A stretch of DNA of 53,097 bases from Chloroflexota bacterium (GCA_016191955.1 JACPVC010000185.1:1-53097), one strand, 5' to 3'. Shown: positions 26,259-35,210, numbered from the stretch's first letter. Notes: generated by a model not told the origin, from the letters alone. Numbers and translations are program-made.

Positions 26259-27608
26259 TTAAAATTCTATTCCATCAAGAACACTTTTTCGTTTTGAGCG
26301 TGTCAGACGATAATTCAACATGCTTGTATCGTACACTTTTCGAAGATACACAAAGACTAAAACAGCAAGGACCGAAGCCGCAATCGCAATACCGAGATAA
26401 ATAACAACAGCCATTTCCCTGGAGATCGCACCGCTTGCGACAAGGGCAAAAAGAATTATCAGGACGATACACCCTATAACGGTGGCAGTTGTGATGAAAT
26501 AGCTATCCATAAAGGCGGAAATACGCCCGCGCTTCTCGTCAGGCACAAGCCCTTGCAGAGCTTTTCGAGCTGGGTCATCCCAGGCGGAGTAGACCGTCCG
26601 CGCGATGAAACGCGCCGACGCCGCCCCAAACAAAGAAGGAAGATACAACGCCAATCCGCTTGCAATTGCCAGTGAAGCCGGGAACACAGAAAAGGATTCC
26701 TTCAAGTGTATTTTCGACAATACCCGGCTGGTGATCAACCATTGGAAGAGCAGCAAACCGAAAGTCTGCACCGCCTTATAATAGCCGAGGAATCTCTGGA
26801 ACTCAAGATCACTCGTCACGGAGTTGTCAATGACGGAGAGGAAATTGAATTCCAGCAATGTCAGGACCAAGCCCGCCAGAAACATCAATATTCCAACCGC
26901 CTTAAACAACGGGATGTTTAAAAAATAATCCATGCCGATCTTTATGGTCTCACTCAGGCTTGCGTTTTCTTCTCGAGATTGACGGGTCCTCAAGGTCACA
27001 TTATTGAACATAATTCTGAGGTAAAGCACGCTGCCGATCAAGACAATCGCGATCGCGATAAAGATCTGCGTCAGACCGAATGTGTATTTTTCAGCGAGAT
27101 AAGTAACGAGGGCTGCCGCACCGTTCCCCAGCAAGCCGCCAATCACAGCGCCCGAAGCAATAAATGGAAAGACGCGCTTCGACTCGGTCACTGCAAAAAC
27201 ATCGCTTGCCAGCGCCCAAAATGCGAGCGGCAGTATCATAAATTGCTGGTCAGCTAAAAGGTAAAGCGTGGGATATGTCAGCCAGATGGGCGCATTAAAA
27301 GCGAACAGGAATTCAAGTAAAAGGTAGAGAATGGCAAGCCCGGTCAACAGCCAGGTGACCAGTTGTAATCTCGGGTACCGGTCGATGAAGACAAGATAAA
27401 ACCCCGCTGCCAGGATGGTGATGAACGTGGTAACGATCCACAACCACGGGATACGATCCACCCCTAAATTGCTGGCAAAACCGGCGGTGGCAACAACATC
27501 TGCAAGTTCTAAAACAAAGGTATTGATGGCGATCAATACCCAAAGAGAAAAAGCCAGCCGCAATTCTTCCGGTTTTAAGTTGACAAGCGCGAGAAATCTT
27601 TCCTTCAT
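26259..27608 (-). CDS. Npt1/Npt2-like or MFS membrane transporter
   Basis: About 449 residues with roughly twelve hydrophobic helices. The wording (ELRLAFSLWVLIAINTFVLELADVVATAGF at the start, ILPLAFWALASDVFAVTESKRVFPFIASGAVIGGLLG in helix 4-5, RTVYSAWDDPARKALQGLVPDEKRGRISAF later) fits the Npt1/Npt2 nucleotide-transporter-like group within the MFS. In many Chloroflexota these stand beside HAMP sensors; here too. The start is taken as the ATG at 27608 (AGAGG 5 nt before it), not the TTG at 27683. It would move a nucleotide or other small anion across the membrane; direction unknown. First gene of the four-gene set. Confidence 0.8.
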   Translation of the reverse strand: MKERFLALVNLKPEELRLAFSLWVLIAINTFVLELADVVATAGFASNLGVDRIPWLWIVTTFITILAAGFYLVFIDRYPRLQLVTWLLTGLAILYLLLEFLFAFNAPIWLTYPTLYLLADQQFMILPLAFWALASDVFAVTESKRVFPFIASGAVIGGLLGNGAAALVTYLAEKYTFGLTQIFIAIAIVLIGSVLYLRIMFNNVTLRTRQSREENASLSETIKIGMDYFLNIPLFKAVGILMFLAGLVLTLLEFNFLSVIDNSVTSDLEFQRFLGYYKAVQTFGLLLFQWLITSRVLSKIHLKESFSVFPASLAIASGLALYLPSLFGAASARFIARTVYSAWDDPARKALQGLVPDEKRGRISAFMDSYFITTATVIGCIVLIILFALVASGAISREMAVVIYLGIAIAASVLAVLVFVYLRKVYDTSMLNYRLTRSKRKSVLDGIEF

Positions 27609-27742
27609 GCAAGCCTCTGTGTTCTTAAGATTTTGAATTTTATCATAGTACCCTTTGGCAAAGTTTTCAGTAATGTAATTCAAACGGAACCGTGCTCAAA
27701 CAGAAAAAACGAAGTGATCGGTTTTTTATAAAAGCAAACAGG

Positions 27743-27748
27743 TATAAT
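27743..27748 (+). promoter_or_regulatory. -10 box of the NYN gene, likely giving a leaderless mRNA
   Basis: TATAAT ends 6 nt before the ATG at 27755, so transcription would begin at or next to the start codon. No ribosome site is visible. The -35 region (about 27720-27725) is poor. Confidence 0.55.
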
Positions 27749-27754
27749 CATCGT

Positions 27755-28504
27755 ATGCCAGATGACCAATTGAAAACCCTTTCACGCAGCAAGATCGCCA
27801 TGTTAATCGACGGCGACAATGCCCAGGCGGGGCTGCTTGCCCAGATGCTGGTCGAAGCCGGCAGGCACGGACAAGTCACCGTCCGCCGCATTTATGGCGA
27901 TTGGACCACCAATAGCATGAATTCATGGAAAGACACGCTCAACTTTCACGCCTTCCAGCCTATTCAGCAGTTCCGCTATACGGTGGGGAAAAACGCCACA
28001 GACAGCGCCATGATTATCGATGCCATGGACATTCTGCACACAGGCGTTGTGGACGGTTTCTGCCTTGTCTCCAGCGATAGCGACTACACCCGGCTTGCTA
28101 CGCGCATCCGCGAGACCGGCATTTTTGTGATGGGCATCGGGGAGAAGAAAACGCCCAAGCCGTTCGTAAATGCCTGTGACGTGTTTGTCTACACAGAGAA
28201 CCTCGTCGCTACTAAAAAAGTGGCACCGCAACAAAAACCGCAAAAGGGCGGCGCAAAGAAAAAGGATGAACCCGACCCCGTCCCCCTCTTAACTCAGGCA
28301 TTTGAAATGGCAGTGCAGCAAGATGGCTGGGCGGCATTATCCAGTATGGGAAATGCACTATACCAACTCGACCCCGCCTTTGACCCTCGCAGCTACGGTC
28401 ATAAACAACTTTCCAAAATGATCAGCAAATACAAGGACCGTTTCGAAATCCGCTTGCAGGAAATAGACGGCTCGACATTGTTCCATGTCAAATTGAAAGA
28501 ATAG
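27755..28504 (+). CDS. NYN domain protein with C-terminal OST-HTH/LOTUS domain
   Basis: A 249-residue protein. Residues 12-150 are a NYN (PIN-like) domain: IAMLIDGDNAQ near residue 15, YGDWTT near 46, ATDSAMIIDAMDIL near 88, VSSDSDYTRLATRIRETG near 107, the conserved aspartates of LabA/DUF88-like RNases. A lysine/proline-rich linker leads to a domain (about 178-248, LLTQAFEMAVQQDGWAALSSMG ... FDPRSYGHKQLSKMI) like the OST-HTH/LOTUS fold, which binds RNA. The likely role is RNA cleavage or processing. The ATG at 27755 is chosen over a GTG at 27692 from the -10 position. Confidence 0.88.
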   Translation: MPDDQLKTLSRSKIAMLIDGDNAQAGLLAQMLVEAGRHGQVTVRRIYGDWTTNSMNSWKDTLNFHAFQPIQQFRYTVGKNATDSAMIIDAMDILHTGVVDGFCLVSSDSDYTRLATRIRETGIFVMGIGEKKTPKPFVNACDVFVYTENLVATKKVAPQQKPQKGGAKKKDEPDPVPLLTQAFEMAVQQDGWAALSSMGNALYQLDPAFDPRSYGHKQLSKMISKYKDRFEIRLQEIDGSTLFHVKLKE

Positions 28505-28517
28505 GCTTGGGTACAGC

Positions 28518-28551
28518 AAACCGCCTCGAGATTAAGCCCGAGGCGGTTTTT
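28518..28551. terminator. Rho-independent terminator
   Basis: An 11-bp stem (AAACCGCCTCG/CGAGGCGGTTT) followed by a T run on the plus strand and preceded by three A on the other, serving the convergent NYN and glycosyltransferase genes. Confidence 0.9.
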
Positions 28552-28559
28552 CATCCTAT

Positions 28560-29816
28560 TTAAATCGTTGGCGTTTTACAGGTCACTTCTTCATACACTT
28601 TGACGATCGAAGAAGCGATTTTATCCCACGCATAATCCTTGGCATATTCAGCCGCTCTCTGCCCCATCTCATTTCTCAACTCATGATTACCTAAAAGTAT
28701 CGACAGCCGCTCGCATAACATGCGTGGGTCGCTGTCTGGAACGGTGTAGCCCGTCACGCCATCTTGAACGAGATAGCCAAGCCCACCAACTTCAGAGGCG
28801 ATCACAGGCGTGCCGCTTGCCATCGCTTCCAACGCCACCATGCCAAATGATTCATACAACGATGGCATCACCAAAACTTCGGCGGCGGAATAATAATAAG
28901 GCAGTGTATCCTGCGCGCGCTTGCCCAAAAACACAACCGTGCCGCCCATGCATAGGTCATCACAGATCGTTTGCAGACGCGCCATCTCTTCAGACATTTC
29001 TTCGGGGCTGACATCCGGTTCGCCGCCAATGATGGCAAGATGTACAGGGCGGTCTCTGCTCGTCAGACTCAAATCAAGACATGACATCGCTTGGATCAAC
29101 GTATCGACGCCTTTCAACGGCTCGATGCGCCCCACAAAAAGGATCATGCGATTCTCGGGTTTCAAGCCGATGTATTGCTTCGCCTCATCTGCGGGGATCG
29201 GATAAAAGTGACCCGTATCCACGCCCGGTGGGATGACCGTCATCTTGTTGGAGTCGGCGCGGTAGAGGAAGCGCAACTGGGTCAGTTCCGCCAGCGTGGC
29301 GACGACGATCCGGTTCGCGCGCCGGAGCACCTGCCTCTCACCATGGAGCCGATCCTCCCCTGCTTTTTCATCCTCCGACCTCGCGACCCGATTCTTCATC
29401 TCGCCCAGGGTATGGTACATATGCACAATGGGCGTGCCACCCCAGGCATCGCTCAATTGCTCTGCCGCCAAACCAGACATCCAATAATGACTGTGGATGA
29501 CGTCATAGGGTATGCCTTTTTCTTCCGCAAATTTCCGAACCCCTTCGGCAAATTCGGGAATGTATTGCGCAATAGCGCTCTTGCTGCGCGGCTCTTCCGG
29601 CCCGGCAGGGATGTGAACCACGCGGTTGCCATACCCCAACTCATGGACAACGTGCGGCACATGCTCATCCTGCGAGCGCGTGAAGACATCGACATGGATC
29701 CCCAGCCGCCCCAATTCCCGCGTCAGATCGCGGACGTACACATTCATCCCGCCTGTATCCTTCCCGCCCAGGGTGGCAAGCGGGCAGGTATGGTAAGAAA
29801 TCATCGCAATTCGCAT
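28560..29816 (-). CDS. GT4 glycosyltransferase, MshA/sucrose-synthase-like
   Basis: About 418 residues. The N-terminus has MRIAMISYHTCPLATLGGKDTGGMNVYVRDL, the glycine-rich start of MshA and sucrose synthase-like GT4 enzymes. IHSHYWMSGLAAEQL near residue 98 and the C-terminal ILFVGRIEPLKGVDTLI, LPYYYSAAEVLVMPSLYESFGMVALEAMASGTPVIA follow. The ATG at 29816 is supported by GGAGG 7 nt upstream; a longer frame would read through the tRNA-Thr gene. Its substrate is unclear: MshA makes GlcNAc-inositol phosphate, relatives make sucrose or glucosylglycerate. No mycothiol genes are near, so I do not assign mshA. Confidence 0.87.
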   Translation of the reverse strand: MRIAMISYHTCPLATLGGKDTGGMNVYVRDLTRELGRLGIHVDVFTRSQDEHVPHVVHELGYGNRVVHIPAGPEEPRSKSAIAQYIPEFAEGVRKFAEEKGIPYDVIHSHYWMSGLAAEQLSDAWGGTPIVHMYHTLGEMKNRVARSEDEKAGEDRLHGERQVLRRANRIVVATLAELTQLRFLYRADSNKMTVIPPGVDTGHFYPIPADEAKQYIGLKPENRMILFVGRIEPLKGVDTLIQAMSCLDLSLTSRDRPVHLAIIGGEPDVSPEEMSEEMARLQTICDDLCMGGTVVFLGKRAQDTLPYYYSAAEVLVMPSLYESFGMVALEAMASGTPVIASEVGGLGYLVQDGVTGYTVPDSDPRMLCERLSILLGNHELRNEMGQRAAEYAKDYAWDKIASSIVKVYEEVTCKTPTI

Positions 29817-29881
29817 CAAAGAACCTCCGCAGTACAGACAACACGAAAACAGAAAAACTTGCGTGAATAACCGTATTCCTT

Positions 29882-29887
29882 TATAAT
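29882..29887 (+). promoter_or_regulatory. -10 box of tRNA-Thr
   Basis: A TATAAT hexamer lies 24 nt before the tRNA, which would leave a short 5' leader for RNase P removal. No strong -35 box is visible. Confidence 0.5.
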
Positions 29888-29911
29888 CCCGCCGCTCGAA
29901 AAACCATATAC

Positions 29912-29984
29912 GCCACCGTAGCTCAGCTGGCAGAGCGAGCGATTCGTAATCGCTAGGTCGTGGGTTCGTATCCCACCGGTGGCT
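29912..29984 (+). tRNA. tRNA-Thr (anticodon CGT)
   Basis: Acceptor arms GCCACCG and CGGTGGC pair fully. The D stem is GCTC/GAGC, the anticodon stem AGCGA/TCGCT encloses the loop TTCGTAA with CGT (reads ACG, Thr), and the T stem GTGGG/CCCAC is perfect with loop TTCGTAT. CCA is not encoded. Confidence 0.95.
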
Positions 29985-29993
29985 CAATCTTAT

Positions 29994-30021
29994 GAAACCC
30001 TTGAACAGGGTTTCTTTTTTT
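29994..30021 (+). terminator. Terminator of tRNA-Thr
   Basis: The 8-bp stem GAAACCCT/AGGGTTTC with loop TGAAC is followed by seven T, ten bases after the tRNA ends. Confidence 0.9.
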
Positions 30022-30040
30022 CTTTAGCGCACATGGTATT

Positions 30041-30070
30041 GCTCGAAGCCGCCGTCCCCGGCGGCGGTTC
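30041..30070. repeat. REP-like palindrome, copy 1
   Basis: A GC-rich palindrome, GCCGCCGTCCCCGGCGGC, with flanks GCTCGAA and GGTTC. A near-identical copy occurs at 42153-42180, so this is a dispersed extragenic palindrome. Confidence 0.7.
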
Positions 30071-30131
30071 GTGCAGCAAGCCCTGAGAGCCAATACATGG
30101 ATTCTATACAAATCAAGTAGAATTTGAAATT

Positions 30132-32324
30132 GTGACAAAAAAACCGAAAGAGTTTACTGGTTTGAATTTAAGCGCTGAGGCAGCGGAAACACGCCCCCTC
30201 ATCTTTGCCGTTCTCATCACTGCACTCATCAGCACCCTTGTGCTTGCAATCATGGACATCAACCGTCCGCTCATGAACGTATTGAGCGGCATTCTTCTTG
30301 CATTGAGCATCCTCACGTATATGGGGTTTACGTTTATTGGAAGTTGGGGCATGCTTGTGGCTTCGCTCACCGTGCTTTCGATCCTTGTTTTCAGAAATAA
30401 CGGCATCCGCGACACGGCTGTGATGGGATGGATCGTCGTGCTCATCGCGGCGGGATTGCTGGCAGGCAAAACCGGAACGCTCATCGTCGGCTCGATCATC
30501 CTGTTTGAGATCGGCATTTACGGCGCCCTCGAGTCGCAGGGGCTGGTCGGCAATCGTCTGAACTTTCAAAACTATTTCGCCGATTATCTGTCTCTGAGCA
30601 TCGCTGTGGGCATGGTCGCGACATTGCAGTGGCTGGTTATCAGCCGCTTGAACCATATGATTTTGAATGCAAAGAAGGAGCTGGCAGAACGCCAAAAGGT
30701 TCAGAGCCAACTTCAAGAAGCCGAAGCCCGTTACCGCGGACTAGTGGAAAGCATTCCACTGGTCACCTACATGGCGGAACCGGGTGTAATGGGCAAATGG
30801 CATTTTATCAGTCCGCAGATCATGGCAATGACGGGTTTTACCCCCGAAGAATGGGTAAATGACCCGGGCTTATGGTATTCACGGGTACACCCAGATGACC
30901 GCGACCGGGTGATGGAAGACGAAGCGAATGCGCTTGAAAAAGGCAGAATGCCCAAACTTGAATATCGGTTTCAAACCCGCGACGGGCGGTATATCTGGAT
31001 TTCAGATGAAGGCCTTGTCTTTGTAGACGTGAACACCCTGCTCGTACAGGGTTTTTTACTGGATGTGACCGACCGAAAACTGGCAGAGGAACAATTAACC
31101 AAACGCATCGCAGACCTTCAGGCGGTTCATGGAATTAGCGAAACGCTCATCCAAAAAAGCAACCTACATAAGCTGATCCACCAGACCGGGGAACAGATCC
31201 GTTTGGCGTTCAAAGCCAACAACGTATTGATCGCCGTCCACGACCCGAACACAAACTTGATCCATTTCCCTTACGACTACGAAGACGGCGTGCCGCGAAA
31301 AGATATTCCACTTCGATACGGTGAAGGCATGACCACCCGCATCATGGAGATGAAGAAACCCATCCTTATCAACAGCAACTGGTGGGAGCGGTCGGAAGAA
31401 CTGAGCGCGATTCACACGAACAAAATACCCGTTTTGTCATCCTTCTCCGTCCCGATCATGACTCCCGAAGAAGTGATCGGCGTCATCACCCTCGAAAGTT
31501 CCGAACGCGAATTTGCCTTCTCCGAGATCGACACCCGTCCCATCCTGACTATTGCCGCCAACCTGGCAGTTGCCATCGAGAAAACGCGCTTGCAGGAATC
31601 GGTCAAACAGGAGATGGAAATACAGGAAAAGCTCATCCGCGAACTTGAAATCAAGAACGAGGAACTCGAACGTTTTTCGTACACGGTATCGCATGACCTC
31701 AAGTCGCCGCTCATCACCATCCGCGGATTTTTAGGGTATCTCGAACAGGACGCCCGCGCGGGTAATTTCGACCGATTGAGTACAGACATTCGGCGCATTT
31801 CAGATGCAACGGAAAAAATGCACCGTCTGCTCGGGGAATTGCTGGAACTCTCCAGAGTGGGACGCGTGACGAACGAAAAGCAGGATGTGTCATTCGACGT
31901 TATCGTCACAGAGGCGTTGAAGCGAGTAGAAGGTCAATTGAAAGAGAAAAAGGTCTCGGTCCAAGTTGGAAGCGGGTTTCCAGTCGTGCGCGCAGATAAG
32001 GAAAGGATCATCGAAGTCATCCAAAACCTTGCGGACAATGCCGTCAAATTTATGGGAGCGCAGCCAAAACCAACCATCGAGATCAATTTCATCGTGGAGG
32101 ATGGCCACCCAATCTTTTTTGTGCGCGATAACGGCATTGGGATCAAAAAGGAATTTCACAAGAAAATTTTCAGTCTATTCGATAAGCTTGACCCTGGCTC
32201 GGAAGGAACCGGCGTGGGGCTTGCCCTCGTCAAACGTATTGTAGAAGTTCATGGCGGTAGCATTTGGGTGGATTCAACGGAAGGCGCAGGGGCAACCTTC
32301 TATTTCACCCTTGCCAGTGAATAA
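30132..32324 (+). CDS. Membrane PAS-GAF sensor histidine kinase
   Basis: A 730-residue kinase. The N-terminus (about 24-170) has some six membrane helices. A short coiled coil leads to a PAS_3-type PAS domain (about 197-318: GKWHFISPQIMAMTGFTPEEW, FLLDVTDRK), then a GAF domain (about 340-480), and HisKA with the phospho-acceptor His521 in SHDLKSPLITIRG. The ATPase domain has the N box QNLADNAVKF, DNGIGI and GTGVGLALVKRI. No cognate regulator is adjacent, so this is an orphan kinase; the signal is unknown. The start codon is a GTG at 30132, with no ribosome site. Confidence 0.92.
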   Translation: MTKKPKEFTGLNLSAEAAETRPLIFAVLITALISTLVLAIMDINRPLMNVLSGILLALSILTYMGFTFIGSWGMLVASLTVLSILVFRNNGIRDTAVMGWIVVLIAAGLLAGKTGTLIVGSIILFEIGIYGALESQGLVGNRLNFQNYFADYLSLSIAVGMVATLQWLVISRLNHMILNAKKELAERQKVQSQLQEAEARYRGLVESIPLVTYMAEPGVMGKWHFISPQIMAMTGFTPEEWVNDPGLWYSRVHPDDRDRVMEDEANALEKGRMPKLEYRFQTRDGRYIWISDEGLVFVDVNTLLVQGFLLDVTDRKLAEEQLTKRIADLQAVHGISETLIQKSNLHKLIHQTGEQIRLAFKANNVLIAVHDPNTNLIHFPYDYEDGVPRKDIPLRYGEGMTTRIMEMKKPILINSNWWERSEELSAIHTNKIPVLSSFSVPIMTPEEVIGVITLESSEREFAFSEIDTRPILTIAANLAVAIEKTRLQESVKQEMEIQEKLIRELEIKNEELERFSYTVSHDLKSPLITIRGFLGYLEQDARAGNFDRLSTDIRRISDATEKMHRLLGELLELSRVGRVTNEKQDVSFDVIVTEALKRVEGQLKEKKVSVQVGSGFPVVRADKERIIEVIQNLADNAVKFMGAQPKPTIEINFIVEDGHPIFFVRDNGIGIKKEFHKKIFSLFDKLDPGSEGTGVGLALVKRIVEVHGGSIWVDSTEGAGATFYFTLASE

Positions 32325-32364
32325 AGACCGAAACCATATTGAAACTCGTCCGTAGAAAATAGTC

Positions 32365-33210
32365 ATGAACAAGACCATTCGCAACATCATTATCGTATCG
32401 CTCTTCACGGTTGGCGGCGGCTGGTTGGGTATTTGGCTCAACAATGTCACCGGCAATACCCTGCCGCCCATGCAAAGTTTGGGTGCTTTGGTCTGGCTGA
32501 CAACACCCGCTCTTTCCGGCTTTTTGCTTCGAACCTTTGGAGGAGATGGCTGGAAGGATTCCGGCTTCGGCTTGAATCTCCCCTCAGGCTGGAAGTGGTA
32601 TCTGGCAGCGATTCTCATCTACCCGCTCGCGGCTCTCTTAACCTTTGCTTTGGCTGCCCTCTTTGGCATCGTCTCTGCTGACGGTTTTTCTCAACAAGGC
32701 TTCGGCGCATATGCCTCCCTGGCTGGCACCATGTTCGTCGGCTCGTTGATGAAGAATTTTTTTGAAGAATTTGCCTGGCGCAGTTATCTAACGCCAAGGC
32801 TCGAAGCGACGAAAATCCACCCAATTCTGAATCACCTCATCGTCGGCATTCTATGGATGAGCTGGCATCTGCCCTATTACTATTATTATCTTGACCGCAC
32901 CATACTGGAAAATTCCATTACCACCAGCATTCCCGTATTCATTGTGCTTGGCTATCTCATCATGATGCCTACATCCATTTTATTTGGCGAACTACGCCTG
33001 CTGAGCAAATCTACCTGGACGGTATTTCTACTTCACAATGCGATTAACGCCTTAAGCACGCCACTGCTTATCAACGGCTTCATCAAAGTCAATGGACCGC
33101 TGGGCTTCGTCTTCACCCCTACAAATGAAGGGGGCGTCGTTTCCATTTTGTTTGGCATAGCAGGATGGATATTGTATAAACATCGGATGAAGATCGCAGC
33201 GAATACTTAA
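32365..33210 (+). CDS. CPBP family intramembrane metalloprotease
   Basis: A 281-residue membrane protein with about eight hydrophobic helices. The CPBP/Abi signature is present: EE134-135 with Arg139 (FFEEFAWRS), His168 in ILWMSWHLPY, and His224 in FLLHNAINAL, the metal-binding set of prenyl-protease-like CaaX endopeptidase homologues. Such proteins cleave membrane substrates or confer bacteriocin self-immunity. The adjacent kinase gene ends 40 nt upstream on the same strand, but cotranscription is uncertain. Substrate unknown. Confidence 0.87.
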   Translation: MNKTIRNIIIVSLFTVGGGWLGIWLNNVTGNTLPPMQSLGALVWLTTPALSGFLLRTFGGDGWKDSGFGLNLPSGWKWYLAAILIYPLAALLTFALAALFGIVSADGFSQQGFGAYASLAGTMFVGSLMKNFFEEFAWRSYLTPRLEATKIHPILNHLIVGILWMSWHLPYYYYYLDRTILENSITTSIPVFIVLGYLIMMPTSILFGELRLLSKSTWTVFLLHNAINALSTPLLINGFIKVNGPLGFVFTPTNEGGVVSILFGIAGWILYKHRMKIAANT

Positions 33211-33249
33211 CTGATATTACGCAATTTCTACTTTCTTGCATCCTTTGCC

Positions 33250-33344
33250 CTTCGACTGCGCTCCTCGACGTTCACTCGTTGCTCCGCTCAGGGCGGCTGC
33301 CGCGCTGAGCGGAGAGCGGGTGCTCCTCCCGCTCGTAGTCGAAG
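33250..33344. repeat. REP-like complex palindrome
   Basis: An outer pair CTTCGACTGCG (33250-33260) and CGTAGTCGAAG (33334-33344, one mismatch) encloses an inner perfect 10-bp pair CTCCGCTCAG/CTGAGCGGAG (33282-33291, 33305-33314). The CTTCGACT...CTGAGCGGAG wording is typical of repeated extragenic elements in Chloroflexota-like genomes (recalled, not searched). Confidence 0.65.
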
Positions 33345-33374
33345 CGCAAGTGCATAACATCAGTACTTAAAAGC

Positions 33375-33410
33375 AAACTTCCGAAGTCTTGAAGACTTCG
33401 GAAGTTTTTT
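33375..33410. terminator. Bidirectional rho-independent terminator
   Basis: A long perfect stem of AAACTTCCGAAGT-type sequence with a small loop, with T run on the plus side and A-rich start on the other. It lies just after the aor-like gene at 33412 on the minus strand. Confidence 0.85.
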
Positions 33411-33411
33411 A

Positions 33412-35139
33412 TTATTCGATCCCATCGAAGATATGGTCTAGCACATCCGCGCTGACATCGAAGACCGAGCCGTTTTCGGGGATGGCTTCTTCCATCATCC
33501 ACTTTGGCAGGCGGTCATCTTCCTTGGTGAAGCCGGCGCGTTTATTGAACTCGCGTTCCAGCTTGATGGTCTCCTTGCCTAGCGCCTGCAAAATAGTATC
33601 GGGGATATCCTCCCAGCCGTAGCGCGCTTTGAGCAGGCGTTTCACCACGCCGTCAGGAGTGGCGGCATAGCCGAAGCCTGCAAAGATACATGCACCGATG
33701 GTGTCGTAACCGGCCATGTTCAACTGCGCGTTGAGCGAAACATCCCTTTGCACTGTTGGGTCAAGGTGATCGACCTGCGCGCGGATAGTCAAGCCACAGG
33801 TGTGGTCCGCGCCTTGGGGCGTGGTAGCGTAGGTCACGCCAGTCCCTTTGATCGAGCGCGGCTCATACGCAGACATAACCTGTCCCTTAACGGCGGGTAC
33901 ACGCTCGACGCCATATTTCTTGCCCACCGCCACCGCTCCATCGCCAAGGATTCGTCCCAGTTCCGTCCCCGCGCGGATTTCATCAATTAATTTCTGGGCA
34001 TCTTCTTCACTGCCCCATTTCATCAAGCCAGCCTCCGCCGCCACACCCAATGCTCCACCAACTTCAATCGAATCCAAGCCCAGATCGTTGACGTGCCAGT
34101 TCATGCGTCCGATGGCATCGAGCGAGTCGATGTCAATATTCGAGCCCATCAAGCCAATTGTTTCATATTCCAACGGCGAGACGATAATCTTGCCGTCCTC
34201 CCCGCCAAAGACGTTCGAACACTTGATGGTGCAACCCGCCATGCAAGCATGCGCCGGGTCAGACGGTTTGCCACGCGTCAGCGTGAACTCGCGCAATTGC
34301 TCGCCACTGATCGCATCCACATTGTCGAAGGTGCCGCGCGAGAAGTTGTGCGCGGGAATCGCCGCGAAGCGCTGGGTCATCTGCGCCATGGCTGCCGTGC
34401 CATAATCGCGATATGTGATCGACTGCGGATGATTCATCACCGACTGGGTGTAATCCTTCTGAGCGACCTTGAACGCCTCAGAATCCGCGATGGGCGGCTT
34501 CTGCCCCCCGGCATGATCGAACACGATGGCTTTCAATCCCTTCGAACCCATCACCGCGCCGAGACCGCCGCGAGCCGCAATACGCGAAGGGACTTTATCC
34601 TTATCGATATTCTGAATCCCGGCAGACTTCATCCGCATCTCGCCGCCGGGACCGATCAACGCAATGGCAACTTTATCACCGTATTTTTCGAGTAGTTTCG
34701 GCGCAGTTTCATACACACCCAACCCGGTCAATCCATCCGCCTTTTCCCATTTCGCGCCGTCCATGGAAAGGTGTAGAACCCAGTAGCCTTCCTTCTCCGG
34801 CATATCTTCGATAATCAGCGCATGGATGCCCATGAACGCCATATGATAGCCCGTGCGTCCGCCTGCATTGGCTTCCTTGATGCCGCCCGTCAACGGGGAT
34901 TTGCCGCCCACCGAAATGCGATCTGTAGACGAGAGGATATGACCCACCAGCAGACCGGGGGTGAAGATAAGCTTGTTGCCGGGTCCGAGCGGGTCGCATT
35001 TCGCATCCACCTCATCCACCATGACGCGGGCAATCAGTCCCCGCCCGCCCAGGCGCTGCCATGTTTCTGGAATCGGTTCGCGCTTCAGTTCCTGTGTGCG
35101 GGTGTTGACGCGCCAGATTTGGGATTTATATTCAGCCAT
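33412..35139 (-). CDS. Aldehyde:ferredoxin oxidoreductase family protein
   Basis: A 575-residue AOR-family protein. N-terminal IWRVNTRTQELKREPIPE, GGRGLIARVMVDEV, and the metallopterin region KLIFTPGLLVG and SPLTGGIKEANAGGRTG (80-96) are characteristic; AARGGLGAVMGSKGLKAIV follows. The 4Fe-4S cysteines appear as Cys299, 303 and 307 (CMAGCTIKC), x3 spacing instead of the classic x2, plus GACIFAG near the C-terminus. Members bind a tungsten (or molybdenum) pterin and oxidise aldehydes to acids, passing electrons to ferredoxin. AGGAG lies before the ATG. Its neighbours are aminotransferases whose aldehyde products could be substrates. The exact aldehyde is unknown. Confidence 0.88.
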   Translation of the reverse strand: MAEYKSQIWRVNTRTQELKREPIPETWQRLGGRGLIARVMVDEVDAKCDPLGPGNKLIFTPGLLVGHILSSTDRISVGGKSPLTGGIKEANAGGRTGYHMAFMGIHALIIEDMPEKEGYWVLHLSMDGAKWEKADGLTGLGVYETAPKLLEKYGDKVAIALIGPGGEMRMKSAGIQNIDKDKVPSRIAARGGLGAVMGSKGLKAIVFDHAGGQKPPIADSEAFKVAQKDYTQSVMNHPQSITYRDYGTAAMAQMTQRFAAIPAHNFSRGTFDNVDAISGEQLREFTLTRGKPSDPAHACMAGCTIKCSNVFGGEDGKIIVSPLEYETIGLMGSNIDIDSLDAIGRMNWHVNDLGLDSIEVGGALGVAAEAGLMKWGSEEDAQKLIDEIRAGTELGRILGDGAVAVGKKYGVERVPAVKGQVMSAYEPRSIKGTGVTYATTPQGADHTCGLTIRAQVDHLDPTVQRDVSLNAQLNMAGYDTIGACIFAGFGYAATPDGVVKRLLKARYGWEDIPDTILQALGKETIKLEREFNKRAGFTKEDDRLPKWMMEEAIPENGSVFDVSADVLDHIFDGIE

Positions 35140-35210
35140 TCTGTACTCCTGTGAGCAGAATTATATTCAGGTTTGTTTTCAAATAGTTTGCAACGAACGT
35201 CGGGCAAATA

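Noticed and set aside
28560..29816. mshA for mycothiol
   Set aside because: No other mycothiol genes are near; sucrose or glucosylglycerate-type roles are equally possible.
29091..29870. 259-codon plus-strand frame
   Set aside because: Antisense to the MshA-like glycosyltransferase and without recognisable domains.
28560..29987. Long start for the MshA-like gene
   Set aside because: The extension would translate the tRNA-Thr antisense strand; the ATG at 29816 has GGAGG.
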